Source: Aquimarina aggregata (GTDB lineage Bacteria > Bacteroidota > Bacteroidia > Flavobacteriales > Flavobacteriaceae). Taken from it: a stretch of DNA of 64,000 bases. This document shows, in pieces, positions 19,165 to 27,914 of the stretch. Location: the NCBI RefSeq assembly GCF_001632745.1, contig NZ_LQRT01000060.1, positions 62,001-126,000 on the forward strand, in the 5' to 3' direction. A program made the position numbers and the translations under genes. Within the stretch, counting starts at the first letter, position 1, and each line of letters starts with the position of its first letter. The notes under the pieces were generated by a model that had not been told where the DNA came from, searched no databases, and was given only the letters and a program-made list of their open reading frames with translations.

Positions 19165-19917
19165 CTAATTATTGGTTTTTAGAAGTTTTTCTATCTCATT
19201 TAACCTTTGAGATAACGATTTTAGTTCTTCGTTTTGATTTTGGATTTTGTTTTGTTGGTTGCCAATTTCTTTTTGTTGTTGAATTGTGTACAGAGTAAGC
19301 TCTTCTATTTTTTGAAGTAATTGTATTTGAAAATCCCCAATGTTTACTCCGTCTTGTTTCATTTTTTCTGCAGAAGCAATTTCTGGAAGATGTTTTTTGG
19401 ATTTGATGTAATTTTCAATAAAATCTAATGATGGTAGTTTATACGACTCCTCAAATACGAAATCTGCGGTTGGGGTATTAGTAACTTTGATTTCTTTAGT
19501 TTCTATTTTTCCATTTAAAGAAAGGTTACCATTTTTATTAAGGTTTAAATAGGATTTACCAGAATGGTGTAATCGAAAATATCCTCTGTAATTGTCAATT
19601 CTCCAGTCATTAAACGATGCGGCTCCTGCTAGTTCAATTTCTCCACCTTCTATATTCGTAGTAGCATTAAGTTTAATTTTTCCTGAAATGGACAAATCTC
19701 CACTTTTACTCAAATTAAAGTAAGATTTACCTGAATGATGCAGTCGAAAGACCCCTCTGTAATTATCAATTCTCCAATCATTAAATGTTGAATTACTTTT
19801 TAAGAGCAGAATTTCTCCACCTTCGCCAGTATTATTTTGTGGATTAACCACAAGTACTTGGGCCTTTGCTATAATAGCTGTGCCAATCAAAAAGATGATT
19901 AAGATTACATTTTTCAT
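19165..19917 (-). CDS. Secreted tail-fibre-like repeat protein, paralogue 2 of the array
   Basis: 250 residues with a signal peptide ending AKAQ. Two tandem copies of a 58-residue module (from residues 32 and 90; marker NDWRIDNYRG) follow. The common C-terminal part is the most divergent of the five: TADFVFEESYKLPSL and HLPEIASAEKMKQDGVNIG replace the usual WADFVF and HLKDIPSAEEV forms, and the NPGAWKLAVNGK segment is missing. The coiled-coil end is similar to the others. It lies in the same run, 35-36 bases from both neighbours. The function is unknown. Confidence 0.8.
   Translation of the reverse strand: MKNVILIIFLIGTAIIAKAQVLVVNPQNNTGEGGEILLLKSNSTFNDWRIDNYRGVFRLHHSGKSYFNLSKSGDLSISGKIKLNATTNIEGGEIELAGAASFNDWRIDNYRGYFRLHHSGKSYLNLNKNGNLSLNGKIETKEIKVTNTPTADFVFEESYKLPSLDFIENYIKSKKHLPEIASAEKMKQDGVNIGDFQIQLLQKIEELTLYTIQQQKEIGNQQNKIQNQNEELKSLSQRLNEIEKLLKTNN
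19501..19824 (-). repeat. Two-copy 174-bp coding repeat (second copy partial)
   Basis: Tandem coding repeat of 58 residues within paralogue 2: copy 1 is about 19824-19651 and copy 2 from 19650 to about 19501. Both carry the NDWRIDNYRG and RLHHSGKSY segments. Confidence 0.75.
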
Positions 19918-19952
19918 TATATATGGTTTTAAGTTGCTAGTGTTTTGGATTT

Positions 19953-21374
19953 CTATTTGTTGGTTTTTAGAAGTTTTTCTATTTCATTAAGTCTTTGAGA
20001 TAGTGAGTGTAATTGCTTGTTTTCTTTTTCTAGATTTTGATTATTAGATTCGAGAATTTTTATTCTTTTTTCTTGTTGGATAGTGTAAAGAGTTAATTCT
20101 TCTATTTTTTGTAAAAGTTTAGCATCCATTTGACCCAGAAGAATACCATTTTTTTCAACTTCTTTTGCACTCGGGATATCTTTTAAATGCCCTTTTGTGT
20201 TGATATGATCTTCTACTTCTTCAAGACTAGGAAGTTGGTATTTTTTTTCAAAAACAAAGTCTGACCATCCACTTGCTTCAACTAGGATTTCTCTTGCACC
20301 AATTGAACCTTGTACAGCAAGTCTGTGACTTCCGGTAGTTTCTGTTCCGATTCCAATTTTTCCTTTATGATCTATACTCATTGCTGTTTTCGAACCTGTA
20401 ACATACGCATCTGTCGTTGAGAAATACATTTTTGTTCCATAGGCCCCATCACTTCTTACATAAATTCCTGCTTGTGCATTTTCACCATTGCCGCTATCAG
20501 AAGCTCCAAAGGTTATTGCATTTCCAAAATTGTTAGTAGTATTTTCGGGATCTAAATGTATTGATCCAGTAGCCAATCCTTGTATTGACTCATTCCAGTT
20601 ATTAGACCCTCCAGAAATTTGTAGTTTAGATTTGGGCGTATTGGTGCCTATTCCAATTTTTCCTTTATGATCTATGGTCATTGCTGTTTTTGATCCTGCT
20701 ATATATGCATCTGTTGTAGAGAAGTACATTTTTGTCCCGTAGGAACCATCACTTCTTACATAAATTCCTGCCTGTGCATTTTCACCGTTACCAGTATCCG
20801 ATGCTCCAAAGGTTATTGCATTTCCAAAATTGTTAGTAGCATTTTCGGGATCTAAATGTATTGATCCAGTAGCTAACCCTTGTATTGATTCACTCCAATT
20901 ACTAGACCCTCCAGAAACTTGTAGTTTAGATTTAGGACTGTTGGTGCCAATCCCAATTTTTCCTTTATGATCTATGGTCATTGCTGTTTTTGATCCTGCT
21001 ATATATGCATCTGTTGTAGAGAAATACATTTTTGTTCCATAGGTTCCATCACTTCTTACATAAATTCCTGCTTGTGCATTTTCACCATTGCCGCTATCAG
21101 AAGCTCCAAATGTTATTGCATTTCCAAAATTGTTAGTGGCATTTTCAGGATCTAAATGAATTGATCCAGTAGCTAGTCCTTGTATCGATTCATTCCAATT
21201 ATTTGATCCTCCAGAAACTTGTAACATAGATTTGGGGTTACTACTCCCGAGCCCTACTTTTCCACTTAAGAAATAGAAATTAGTGGCATTACTATTATCT
21301 TCTAATTTTACCTTTTTTTGAGCTAAGACGCCTACTGAGACAAGTAGAGTTAGAAACAAAATTGACTTTTTCAT
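19953..21374 (-). CDS. Secreted tail-fibre-like repeat protein, paralogue 1 of the array (three 100-residue repeats)
   Basis: 473 residues, the first gene of the array. The signal peptide ends VLAQ, followed by KKVKLEDNSNATNFYF as in paralogue 4. Three tandem repeats of exactly 100 residues (41-140, 141-240, 241-340) are almost identical and correspond to 300-bp DNA repeats. Each contains a GLATGSIHLDPEN segment and ends in IDHKGKIGIG. The common module (HRLAVQG, WSDFVF, HLKDIPSA) and a coiled coil to the C-terminus follow. The GIG-type segments resemble those of phage tail-fibre and trimeric fibre proteins. Surface display is likely but no anchoring or T9SS signal is visible. Confidence 0.82.
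   Translation of the reverse strand: MKKSILFLTLLVSVGVLAQKKVKLEDNSNATNFYFLSGKVGLGSSNPKSMLQVSGGSNNWNESIQGLATGSIHLDPENATNNFGNAITFGASDSGNGENAQAGIYVRSDGTYGTKMYFSTTDAYIAGSKTAMTIDHKGKIGIGTNSPKSKLQVSGGSSNWSESIQGLATGSIHLDPENATNNFGNAITFGASDTGNGENAQAGIYVRSDGSYGTKMYFSTTDAYIAGSKTAMTIDHKGKIGIGTNTPKSKLQISGGSNNWNESIQGLATGSIHLDPENTTNNFGNAITFGASDSGNGENAQAGIYVRSDGAYGTKMYFSTTDAYVTGSKTAMSIDHKGKIGIGTETTGSHRLAVQGSIGAREILVEASGWSDFVFEKKYQLPSLEEVEDHINTKGHLKDIPSAKEVEKNGILLGQMDAKLLQKIEELTLYTIQQEKRIKILESNNQNLEKENKQLHSLSQRLNEIEKLLKTNK
20355..21254 (-). repeat. Three-copy 300-bp coding repeat
   Basis: Exact 300-bp period: copy 1 is 21254-20955, copy 2 is 20954-20655 and copy 3 is 20654-20355. The copies differ by scattered substitutions, and which pair is most alike changes along the unit, as expected after gene conversion or unequal crossing-over. 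Confidence 0.9.
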
Positions 21375-21395
21375 TATGTATGGTTTTAAGTTGAT
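21375..21395 (-). promoter_or_regulatory. Conserved leader motif preceding each tail-fibre-like gene
   Basis: The motif CAACTTAAAACC ends about 8-10 bases before the ATG of the first array gene. It recurs before the other four starts, in the gaps at 17372-17409, 18154-18189 (one base different), 19129-19164 and 19918-19952. It is not a Shine-Dalgarno sequence. It may aid translation initiation in this low-SD phylum or mark the unit of gene duplication. Confidence 0.55.
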
Positions 21396-21412
21396 TGCGT
21401 TGGTTGTAATGA

Positions 21413-21478
21413 TTTATATCAAAGGAGTACTAATAGATGTTTTGCTCATCTTTGTACATAAGGTCCGTTTGATATAAA
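21413..21478 (-). promoter_or_regulatory. Long imperfect hairpin in the leader of the tail-fibre-like array
   Basis: Outer arms of 11 bp (TTTATATCAAA and its complement) at 21468-21478 and 21413-21423 enclose short inner pairings (GGA/TCC and AGATG/CATCT). It lies 39-104 bases upstream of the first array start and overlaps the base of the adjacent 52-nt palindrome by four bases, so the two structures could compete. The regulatory role is inferred. Confidence 0.45.
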
Positions 21479-21526
21479 AATACCCCATAGCTGTATCCAA
21501 TTGGATACAGCTATGGGGTATTTTTA
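21475..21526. terminator. 52-nt perfect palindrome, terminator-like, upstream of the tail-fibre-like array
   Basis: Twenty-six base pairs with no spacer, of which the central 40 nt are GC-containing and the ends are A and T runs. On the minus strand it would fold into a strong hairpin followed by a T run. It is not the terminator of the preceding aminopeptidase gene, which has its own 180 bases earlier. A leader attenuator or the end of a short RNA fits the position. Confidence 0.6.
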
Positions 21527-21705
21527 ATAAAAGTAGCGATAAAGTTTTAAGGAAATAAAATTTCAAGATGTTTTTTTTGTTAAGTCTTTTAGTTAGAAGA
21601 AATTAAATGATTATGTACAAGTATGAATATATTTTTTAGGTGATTTCCATAAAATTATTGCGTTTAAAAATTAATTTTAAAAACCTTAGATTCGACCCAA
21701 AAAAG

Positions 21706-21740
21706 AACCCCGATCAAAACAGCGCATTTTGATCGGGGTT
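21706..21740 (-). terminator. Intrinsic terminator of the ABC/aminopeptidase operon
   Basis: A perfect 14-bp stem with a 7-base loop, followed on the minus strand by a run of six T. It lies 22 bases beyond the stop codon of the permease/aminopeptidase gene. Confidence 0.85.
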
Positions 21741-21761
21741 GCATGTATAAAATAAGAATAA

Positions 21762-24700
21762 TTATTCTTGCTCTACACTTTTAAGGTTATCATTAGAATT
21801 TCTATCAATAAGTTTATTATACGGATCTATACCAGCTTTTAGTGGTTGTTTGTCTGTAGTTATCGTAAACGTATTTTCGCCTGGTTTTAACCATTTTCTA
21901 GCTAAGTAATAAGGGTTTTTAAGAGGCACTTCTTGATCATCTATTAGATCTTCTCCAAACAAACCAATTTCTATATAATTAGTTTTGTCATCGGTACGGT
22001 CTTCTTTACCCGTATCAGTATAATAGATTTTTTTACTATCCACTGTAAATGTAGTTTCAAATTTACCGGTAGGGAGTTTCTTAGATTTGGCTGATACAGC
22101 TCGATTTTCATATAATACAATCTTCTTGAATCCATCTTCTACAGCGTACTGTAAAGAATCTGGTGCAACATTGTAAATGGCATCATATAAATTTTGAGAA
22201 GTGGGATACACTCCTTTTTCAAAGTTCTTGTATTCGAGAGCAAAGTCTCTTAATGCGGTATTAATTTTATCTTCACCAATGATATCTTGTAACTCATACA
22301 TGATCATTGATCCTTTACGGTACCAAATGTGTTGTCCGAACTCTACATTTAGTAATGAACGTTCGGGTTTAAAACTAAAGGATCTCTGCTGTAAATATTG
22401 ATCTAGAGAATATTTTAGAAAATTTTTGATTCCGTTTTCACCATATTCATGTTTCATGGTCATGAGTGAAGTGTATTCTGCTAAAGTTTCAGAAATAATA
22501 TTGGCTCCGGAAGTTTTACTTGGAGTAACCAAATGACCCCACCATTGATGGGCCACTTCATGTGCAGTGACTCTAAATGCATAATTAAAATCTTCGGCTT
22601 TGTCAAAATTAGCAGAGAAACCAAAATCTTCAGAATAAGGTATTGTCGTTACAAAAGATTGCGCAAAAGTTGCATGTGCAGGAAATTCTACTATCCTAAT
22701 TACAGAATTTGGATACTCATAAAACTTTTTAGAACAATAGTCTAAAGCTACTTTAGTGCCATCAATAAAATGGCTAAGGTTACGCTTATGTTTAGGAGAA
22801 TGATAGATTTCGATAGCTACTTTTTTACCACTAGGAGCAATCCAACTTGACTTTTCGACATCGTATTTTGCCGAGACAACATTAAAAAACAGATCAGTTT
22901 GTGATTCTAATTTGTAATGAAAATATGCTCTGTTATCCTGTTTCCATTCTTTGATAAGTTTACCTGGAGCCAATGCGATTTGATCTTCTGATGTACTTAC
23001 GATTGCTTCAAAATTGATATAGTTAGCATCTTCATTAAACAAATTTTTCTTGACAGCGGTCGAATCTGTTCTAGAGGGTAATAAATAGTCTAACTTTTTA
23101 AGACCATGTTTTCTACGTACCCCATTATCGATTATATCTCGATCATAATGAAATCTTGGAAAAATATCGTTTCTAATAAAGGAACCGTTATATAGTATTT
23201 CTGTTTCCATATTATTAGCAAAACCTTTAGTCTCGGCAGCAACATCAATTGTTAATTTGGCAGTTGCATTGGGTAACATAGGTTCTGGTAATTTATAGAA
23301 ATATATTCTATAAGCAGAATCTGAAACCACAGGGGTTAACTCTTTACCATTGTAAATTATTTTCTTTAATTGTATATGTTCACCTGGATATTGAACATTT
23401 AAGAGTAAGGTATCAATTACTGTATTGTAATTATTGATGAGTTTAAACTCTCCTTTGGCATTAATGCTTCTTTTTTTAGGAAAAAGGTCGATATACGTTT
23501 TTAGGTCAGTTACCTGCGGGTGCGGTTGGCCTATGTATTTTTCATATTTCTTTTCGGCTTCGGCACCTATTTTTTCAGAGGTATTACCGTTAGTAATAGA
23601 GTTTAATACATTTAGATTATAATAACTGTATCCTGCAACAGAAACAAAGGCTAAAATTACCGTTGTTAATAGCACTATAGTTTGAGTACTAAATCTTTGC
23701 TTAGCAATCGTTAATCGTTCTTTGGCGGTAGCAAAAAAACCACGAGTCCAGAATACTTTTCCAATAACTACTAAAATTGCCGTTAGTAAAATCCAGTACA
23801 ATTGTAACCAAATGACTCCTGGAAGATAATGCCCAAAACCGTTAAGATCACTCATGAACATTTGTGGAATACCGCCATAAATCAACATTGGATTGGTAGT
23901 TTTGAATGCAAGAGTTACTAATAAAGGTAAACCTATATATACAACAATAACGATGAAGTGTCCTAAGAACTTATTGTTAACTAATACGTGCACAAAGAAT
24001 GCCAGTAAAACAGTCGAAATAAGCCCGGGTAATACTATAGCAAAATTATAGGTAAAATAGAATCCAAGTTCATAGTCAAAATGCCCATTAAACGTTTGGA
24101 AAAGCACACCAGCTATTATATTTGCTAGTGTAAGAATAACAGAGACCCCTAATAGGGATACAATTTTCGAAGTGTATAAACTGGTATTGCTAATCGGCAA
24201 TGCATCGTAAAAAACAAAAGTCTTATTAGTACGGGTACGATGCACAGCTTCACCAGAATAAATAATCAATATAATTACAGATAAAAATGTAATTCCGCCA
24301 GAAATAAATACTGCAACGTACCTAGTTAAAGGTAAATTGGGAGTACCCAAAGTTTCATTGGCAAGAAAAACCGTAACAATAGAAATGATAACTCCAATAA
24401 TTAAAAGAATGCTAAAAACAGGGTCTTTAATGATTGATAAAAATTCAATTTTGCTTAATGAAATCAAATTTTCTCGTTCACTCTTTTTAGAAAAAACCTG
24501 TGTTATCGATGTAATTAATGATGGCGTATAGGCATCAGTATTGGTTTTCTTTTCTTTTTTACTAGAAAGTAAAAACTTTTTATAGTCAAATTTAAAAAGT
24601 GTTATGACAAAAAACAGTAAACCGACAGTAAACCAAAGAATTCTATTTATTAAGAAGCTTCCGTAAATAGGTAATTGATTCGTATTTAATTCGTTTATAG

Positions 24701-25364
24701 ACCAGTATTTTGTAACATAATCAAATACTTGACCCCCAAAAGGATCCAAATAGATACTTAAGGATTGATTGTCTAGATCTGCCAAAAGATTGCCAGAAAT
24801 AGTATTTAGTAAGAACAAACAGATTCCGCCAAGATATATAATTGGCATTTTCTTAAAAAAGGCCATAACACAGAAAAACAAAGAGCCTATTAAGAAAGAG
24901 TTGATTTGTAAAAAAAATAATAACGTTAATAAATAAGGTGTAAAACTAAATGGTCCATATTCACCATAATCTGGCCTATCTAAATACATGCCAAAAGCGT
25001 ACCCAATGATAACACCGAGTACTGCACCAATATTAATTAATGTCACAATAGTAAAACTACCTAAAAATCTGCCTAGAACATACGATTTTTGTTTAATAGG
25101 AAAGGTAAAATAAGTTTGCGCTGTTTTATGATCTTGATCTCTAAATATTGGCACCCCCATTATGGCAGCATAAAAGAAAATCGAGAGTACAGAAACGCGA
25201 GAAATAACACCAGCAATGTTTTCTGGGCTATTAATAAACTCTGCAGTAGAAGATCTTTGTAGACCCGCTACTAAGGCTGCAATAGCTAAACCCAAGAAAA
25301 AGTAAATCCAAGTCGCCGGTCTTTTTAAGCGATATTGTAGTTCAAATATGAATATTTCTTTCAT
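21762..25364 (-). CDS. ABC-2 type permease fused to an M1-family aminopeptidase
   Basis: 1200 residues. The first ~590 hold two ABC-2-like membrane modules with many helices. After one more helix near residue 570, the C-terminal ~600 residues form an M1 peptidase. The zinc site is HEVAHQWWGH, with ligands His935 and His939 and Glu959 in the ISETLAEY segment. The Tyr-containing YRKGSMIMYEL motif supplies the transition-state tyrosine region. The canonical GAMEN substrate loop is replaced by a SEDFGF-type sequence, as is common in this membrane-anchored family. The peptidase should face the periplasm. It sits 88 bases downstream of its ATPase gene. Substrates are unknown; export coupled with peptide trimming is an inference. 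Confidence 0.92.
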   Translation of the reverse strand: MKEIFIFELQYRLKRPATWIYFFLGLAIAALVAGLQRSSTAEFINSPENIAGVISRVSVLSIFFYAAIMGVPIFRDQDHKTAQTYFTFPIKQKSYVLGRFLGSFTIVTLINIGAVLGVIIGYAFGMYLDRPDYGEYGPFSFTPYLLTLLFFLQINSFLIGSLFFCVMAFFKKMPIIYLGGICLFLLNTISGNLLADLDNQSLSIYLDPFGGQVFDYVTKYWSINELNTNQLPIYGSFLINRILWFTVGLLFFVITLFKFDYKKFLLSSKKEKKTNTDAYTPSLITSITQVFSKKSERENLISLSKIEFLSIIKDPVFSILLIIGVIISIVTVFLANETLGTPNLPLTRYVAVFISGGITFLSVIILIIYSGEAVHRTRTNKTFVFYDALPISNTSLYTSKIVSLLGVSVILTLANIIAGVLFQTFNGHFDYELGFYFTYNFAIVLPGLISTVLLAFFVHVLVNNKFLGHFIVIVVYIGLPLLVTLAFKTTNPMLIYGGIPQMFMSDLNGFGHYLPGVIWLQLYWILLTAILVVIGKVFWTRGFFATAKERLTIAKQRFSTQTIVLLTTVILAFVSVAGYSYYNLNVLNSITNGNTSEKIGAEAEKKYEKYIGQPHPQVTDLKTYIDLFPKKRSINAKGEFKLINNYNTVIDTLLLNVQYPGEHIQLKKIIYNGKELTPVVSDSAYRIYFYKLPEPMLPNATAKLTIDVAAETKGFANNMETEILYNGSFIRNDIFPRFHYDRDIIDNGVRRKHGLKKLDYLLPSRTDSTAVKKNLFNEDANYINFEAIVSTSEDQIALAPGKLIKEWKQDNRAYFHYKLESQTDLFFNVVSAKYDVEKSSWIAPSGKKVAIEIYHSPKHKRNLSHFIDGTKVALDYCSKKFYEYPNSVIRIVEFPAHATFAQSFVTTIPYSEDFGFSANFDKAEDFNYAFRVTAHEVAHQWWGHLVTPSKTSGANIISETLAEYTSLMTMKHEYGENGIKNFLKYSLDQYLQQRSFSFKPERSLLNVEFGQHIWYRKGSMIMYELQDIIGEDKINTALRDFALEYKNFEKGVYPTSQNLYDAIYNVAPDSLQYAVEDGFKKIVLYENRAVSAKSKKLPTGKFETTFTVDSKKIYYTDTGKEDRTDDKTNYIEIGLFGEDLIDDQEVPLKNPYYLARKWLKPGENTFTITTDKQPLKAGIDPYNKLIDRNSNDNLKSVEQE

Positions 25365-25452
25365 CTGTTCTTTTTTATTATTTTTCTAATTGCCAGATGC
25401 AATTGTCCAAAGATGATTTCAGTTAACATTAATACATTTCTTAGCTTACATT

Positions 25453-26343
25453 TTATGTAGTTGCTGTTTGCGGTTCTTCTTTTTTATTAATGCTGTAGAA
25501 GTAGAAATCTTCTAAGTTGTTATTGAATGTTTCAAATCCGTTTCCAGGATTAGTATCATTATAAATATTTACATAGAACTGACCTCCTCGTAGATAACTT
25601 GATAGGACTGTATATTCAGTTTCAATTTCTGCTAGTTCAGATTTTTCAATTTGTTTTTTAAAGACTTTTCCGTCTAAGGTGTCTGATAACTCTTGCGGAT
25701 TTCCTTGCACTAAAATTTTCCCTTCATTAAAAACAGCCATGTTTTTACAAAGATTAGTAACATCATCTACAATGTGCGTACTTAGTATTACTACTGCATT
25801 TTCTCCTAATTCGCTTAATAAATTGTGAAAACGGTTTCGTTCCAGAGGGTCAAGTCCAGCAGTAGGCTCATCAACAATAATTAATTTTGGATTACCTAAT
25901 AATGCTTGTGCAATTCCAAAACGTTGTCGCATACCTCCAGAGTAATCTCCAAGATTTCTATTTCTAAATTTATATAAATTCACTTTTTGTAACAAATCGG
26001 CAACATAACCCTTGCGTTCTGTGGCATTTGTAATACCTTTTACCTTGGCGATGTGGTTTAACATCATCTCTGCAGATACTTTTGGATATACACCAAAATC
26101 CTGTGGTAGATACCCCAAGACTTTTCGTAATTCTTCTGGTTGATTAAATACATCGATGCCATCAAACTCAATGGTACCTGTATCTGCAAGTTGTAATGTA
26201 GCAATAGTTCGCATTAATGAAGATTTTCCTGCACCATTTGGTCCTAATAAACCAAACATTCCTTTTTCTAAAGTTAGATTGACATTATTTAATGCCTGCG
26301 TTCCATTAGGATACGTTTTGTTAAGGTTTTTTATGTTGAGCAT
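25453..26343 (-). CDS. ABC transporter ATP-binding protein (ABC-2 type)
   Basis: A 296-residue ATPase with Walker A GPNGAGKS at 34-41, Q-loop glutamine at 81, signature YSGGMRQR at 134-141, Walker B LIIVDEP at 154-160 and switch histidine at 190. About 90 C-terminal residues follow the nucleotide-binding domain. It is the first gene of a two-gene operon with the permease/M1 aminopeptidase fusion and presumably powers it. It is divergently arranged with hemB across 166 bases. Confidence 0.95.
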   Translation of the reverse strand: MLNIKNLNKTYPNGTQALNNVNLTLEKGMFGLLGPNGAGKSSLMRTIATLQLADTGTIEFDGIDVFNQPEELRKVLGYLPQDFGVYPKVSAEMMLNHIAKVKGITNATERKGYVADLLQKVNLYKFRNRNLGDYSGGMRQRFGIAQALLGNPKLIIVDEPTAGLDPLERNRFHNLLSELGENAVVILSTHIVDDVTNLCKNMAVFNEGKILVQGNPQELSDTLDGKVFKKQIEKSELAEIETEYTVLSSYLRGGQFYVNIYNDTNPGNGFETFNNNLEDFYFYSINKKEEPQTATT

Positions 26344-26509
26344 ATGTGTATAGCGGTATTTATTTTTTAAATATTAGTATGTCTTGTTAAGATTTTGTTA
26401 CAAGATCATCTCTGTTTTTTATATAAAATTACCTTTAAACGATATTTGTAAATCATGGGGATACAATATATATGAGTATCTTTACAGCTATTAAATTTTA
26501 CATTTTATA

Positions 26510-27484
26510 ATGCAACAACTTCGTAGAAACAGAAGACTAAGAACCAATGATGCAATACGATCTTTGGTTAGAGAACATGTCATTACTCCTAACGATTTTT
26601 TAGTTCCCCTTTTTGTAGTAGAAGGAAAAGGCATAAAAGAAGAAATAGCTTCTATGCCAGGATATTATAGGTATAGTCTTGATTTATTAGTGTCTGAGGT
26701 TAAAGATCTTTGGTCTTTAGGATTAAAATCAGTGCTGCTATTTGTAAAAGTGCCAGACGATTTAAAAGATAATAAAGGTACAGAAGCTTTAAATCCAGAT
26801 GGATTAATGCAACGTGCAATTAAAACAGTAAAAAATACTGCTCCCGAGATGTTGGTGATGACCGATGTTGCTCTTGATCCATATTCTTCTTATGGTCATG
26901 ATGGTATTGTAGAAGAGGGGTATGTAGTAAACGATGATACATGCAAAGTATTAGCAGCAATGTCATTATCTCATGCTCAGGCAGGGGCAGATTTTGTTGC
27001 ACCAAGTGATATGATGGACGGGCGAATTCTTGCTATTAGAGAATTATTAGAAAAAGAAAATTCTAAGAATACAGGCATTATGAGTTATAGTGCTAAATAC
27101 GCTTCTGCATTTTATGGTCCTTTTAGAGATGCACTTGATTCGGCACCCGGATTTGGAGATAAAAAAACATATCAGATGGATTTCTCAAATCGTGACGAAG
27201 CTATTAAAGAAACGATAATGGATATTGATGAAGGTGCAGATATCGTCATGGTAAAACCAGGATTATGTTACCTTGATCTTGTTAGAGACGTTAGAGATGC
27301 TGTAGATGTGCCTGTAGCGGTATATCAAGTTAGTGGAGAATATGCGATGCTAAAGGCGGCAGCGCAAAAAGGATGGTTAGACCATGATGCCGTAATGTTA
27401 GAACAGATTATGGCGTTTAAGAGAGCAGGAGCACATATTATTGCCAGCTATTTTGCCAAAGATGTAGTAAAGCTATTAAGTTAA
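26510..27484 (+). CDS. hemB: Porphobilinogen synthase (delta-aminolevulinic acid dehydratase)
   Basis: 324 residues, normal for the family. It condenses two 5-aminolevulinate molecules into porphobilinogen in cytosolic haem synthesis. The two Schiff-base lysines are Lys196 (SYSAKYASAFYGP) and Lys249 (VMVKPGLCYLD). The metal-site region reads TDVALDPYSSYGHDG, i.e. Asp and Ala rather than the cysteines of zinc-dependent enzymes, pointing to a magnesium-type enzyme. It has its own start region and is followed within 18 bases by a TerB-like gene. Confidence 0.97.
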   Translation: MQQLRRNRRLRTNDAIRSLVREHVITPNDFLVPLFVVEGKGIKEEIASMPGYYRYSLDLLVSEVKDLWSLGLKSVLLFVKVPDDLKDNKGTEALNPDGLMQRAIKTVKNTAPEMLVMTDVALDPYSSYGHDGIVEEGYVVNDDTCKVLAAMSLSHAQAGADFVAPSDMMDGRILAIRELLEKENSKNTGIMSYSAKYASAFYGPFRDALDSAPGFGDKKTYQMDFSNRDEAIKETIMDIDEGADIVMVKPGLCYLDLVRDVRDAVDVPVAVYQVSGEYAMLKAAAQKGWLDHDAVMLEQIMAFKRAGAHIIASYFAKDVVKLLS

Positions 27485-27502
27485 ATTTTATAAGAGAGGT
27501 GT

Positions 27503-27895
27503 ATGGTAAGTAAAGATCGGTTATATCAAACTTTCGGAGAGCTGCTATATGTTATAGCAATGAGTGACGGTGTTATCCAGAAAGAAGAAGTTGAAACCCT
27601 TGAGGATATTTTGAAGAGTCACCCTATGGGAGCTGAAATAAAGTGGTCTTTTGATTATGAAAATGAAAACCAAAATGATATTGAAGGTTTATATAAAAAA
27701 GTAATAGAAGTTTTTTCTGATAATGGTCCTGATGAAGAGTATGACTTTATGATTTATGCACTTACCAAAATTGCTGAAGCTAGTAAAGGTATTGCACCAG
27801 ATGAAGAAAAGATTATCACCAACTTTTCAAAGGATTTATTAAAAAGGTTTAGAGAAGACATCGAGAAAATTAAAAACAAATTTAATAGTAAATAA
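27503..27895 (+). CDS. TerB-like protein
   Basis: A 130-residue all-helical acidic protein. The N-terminal FGELLYVIAMSDGVIQKEEVETLEDIL pattern is split here as FGELLYVIAMSDG and QKEEVETLEDIL, and resembles the TerB/DjlA helical-bundle fold in which a conserved Asp-Gly turn is followed by acidic residues. A second such segment (IAEASKGIAPDEEK) appears in the C-terminal half, consistent with the internal pseudo-symmetry of that fold. No signal peptide is present. It lies between hemB and a cytochrome c gene with short gaps. The molecular role is unknown. Confidence 0.65.
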   Translation: MVSKDRLYQTFGELLYVIAMSDGVIQKEEVETLEDILKSHPMGAEIKWSFDYENENQNDIEGLYKKVIEVFSDNGPDEEYDFMIYALTKIAEASKGIAPDEEKIITNFSKDLLKRFREDIEKIKNKFNSK

Positions 27896-27914
27896 TATTC
27901 GATTAACGTTTTAT

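Noticed and set aside
20355..21254. Regular 300-bp repeats as a CRISPR or other non-coding array
   Set aside because: They are in-frame coding repeats of exactly 100 residues with a shared protein pattern.
21475..21526. Palindrome as the terminator of the aminopeptidase operon
   Set aside because: That operon has its own hairpin and T run at 21706-21740, 180 bases earlier.
26445..26484. TTTG and TATCTTTA before hemB as a promoter pair
   Set aside because: The spacing is 28 bases, too long for the Bacteroidota consensus.
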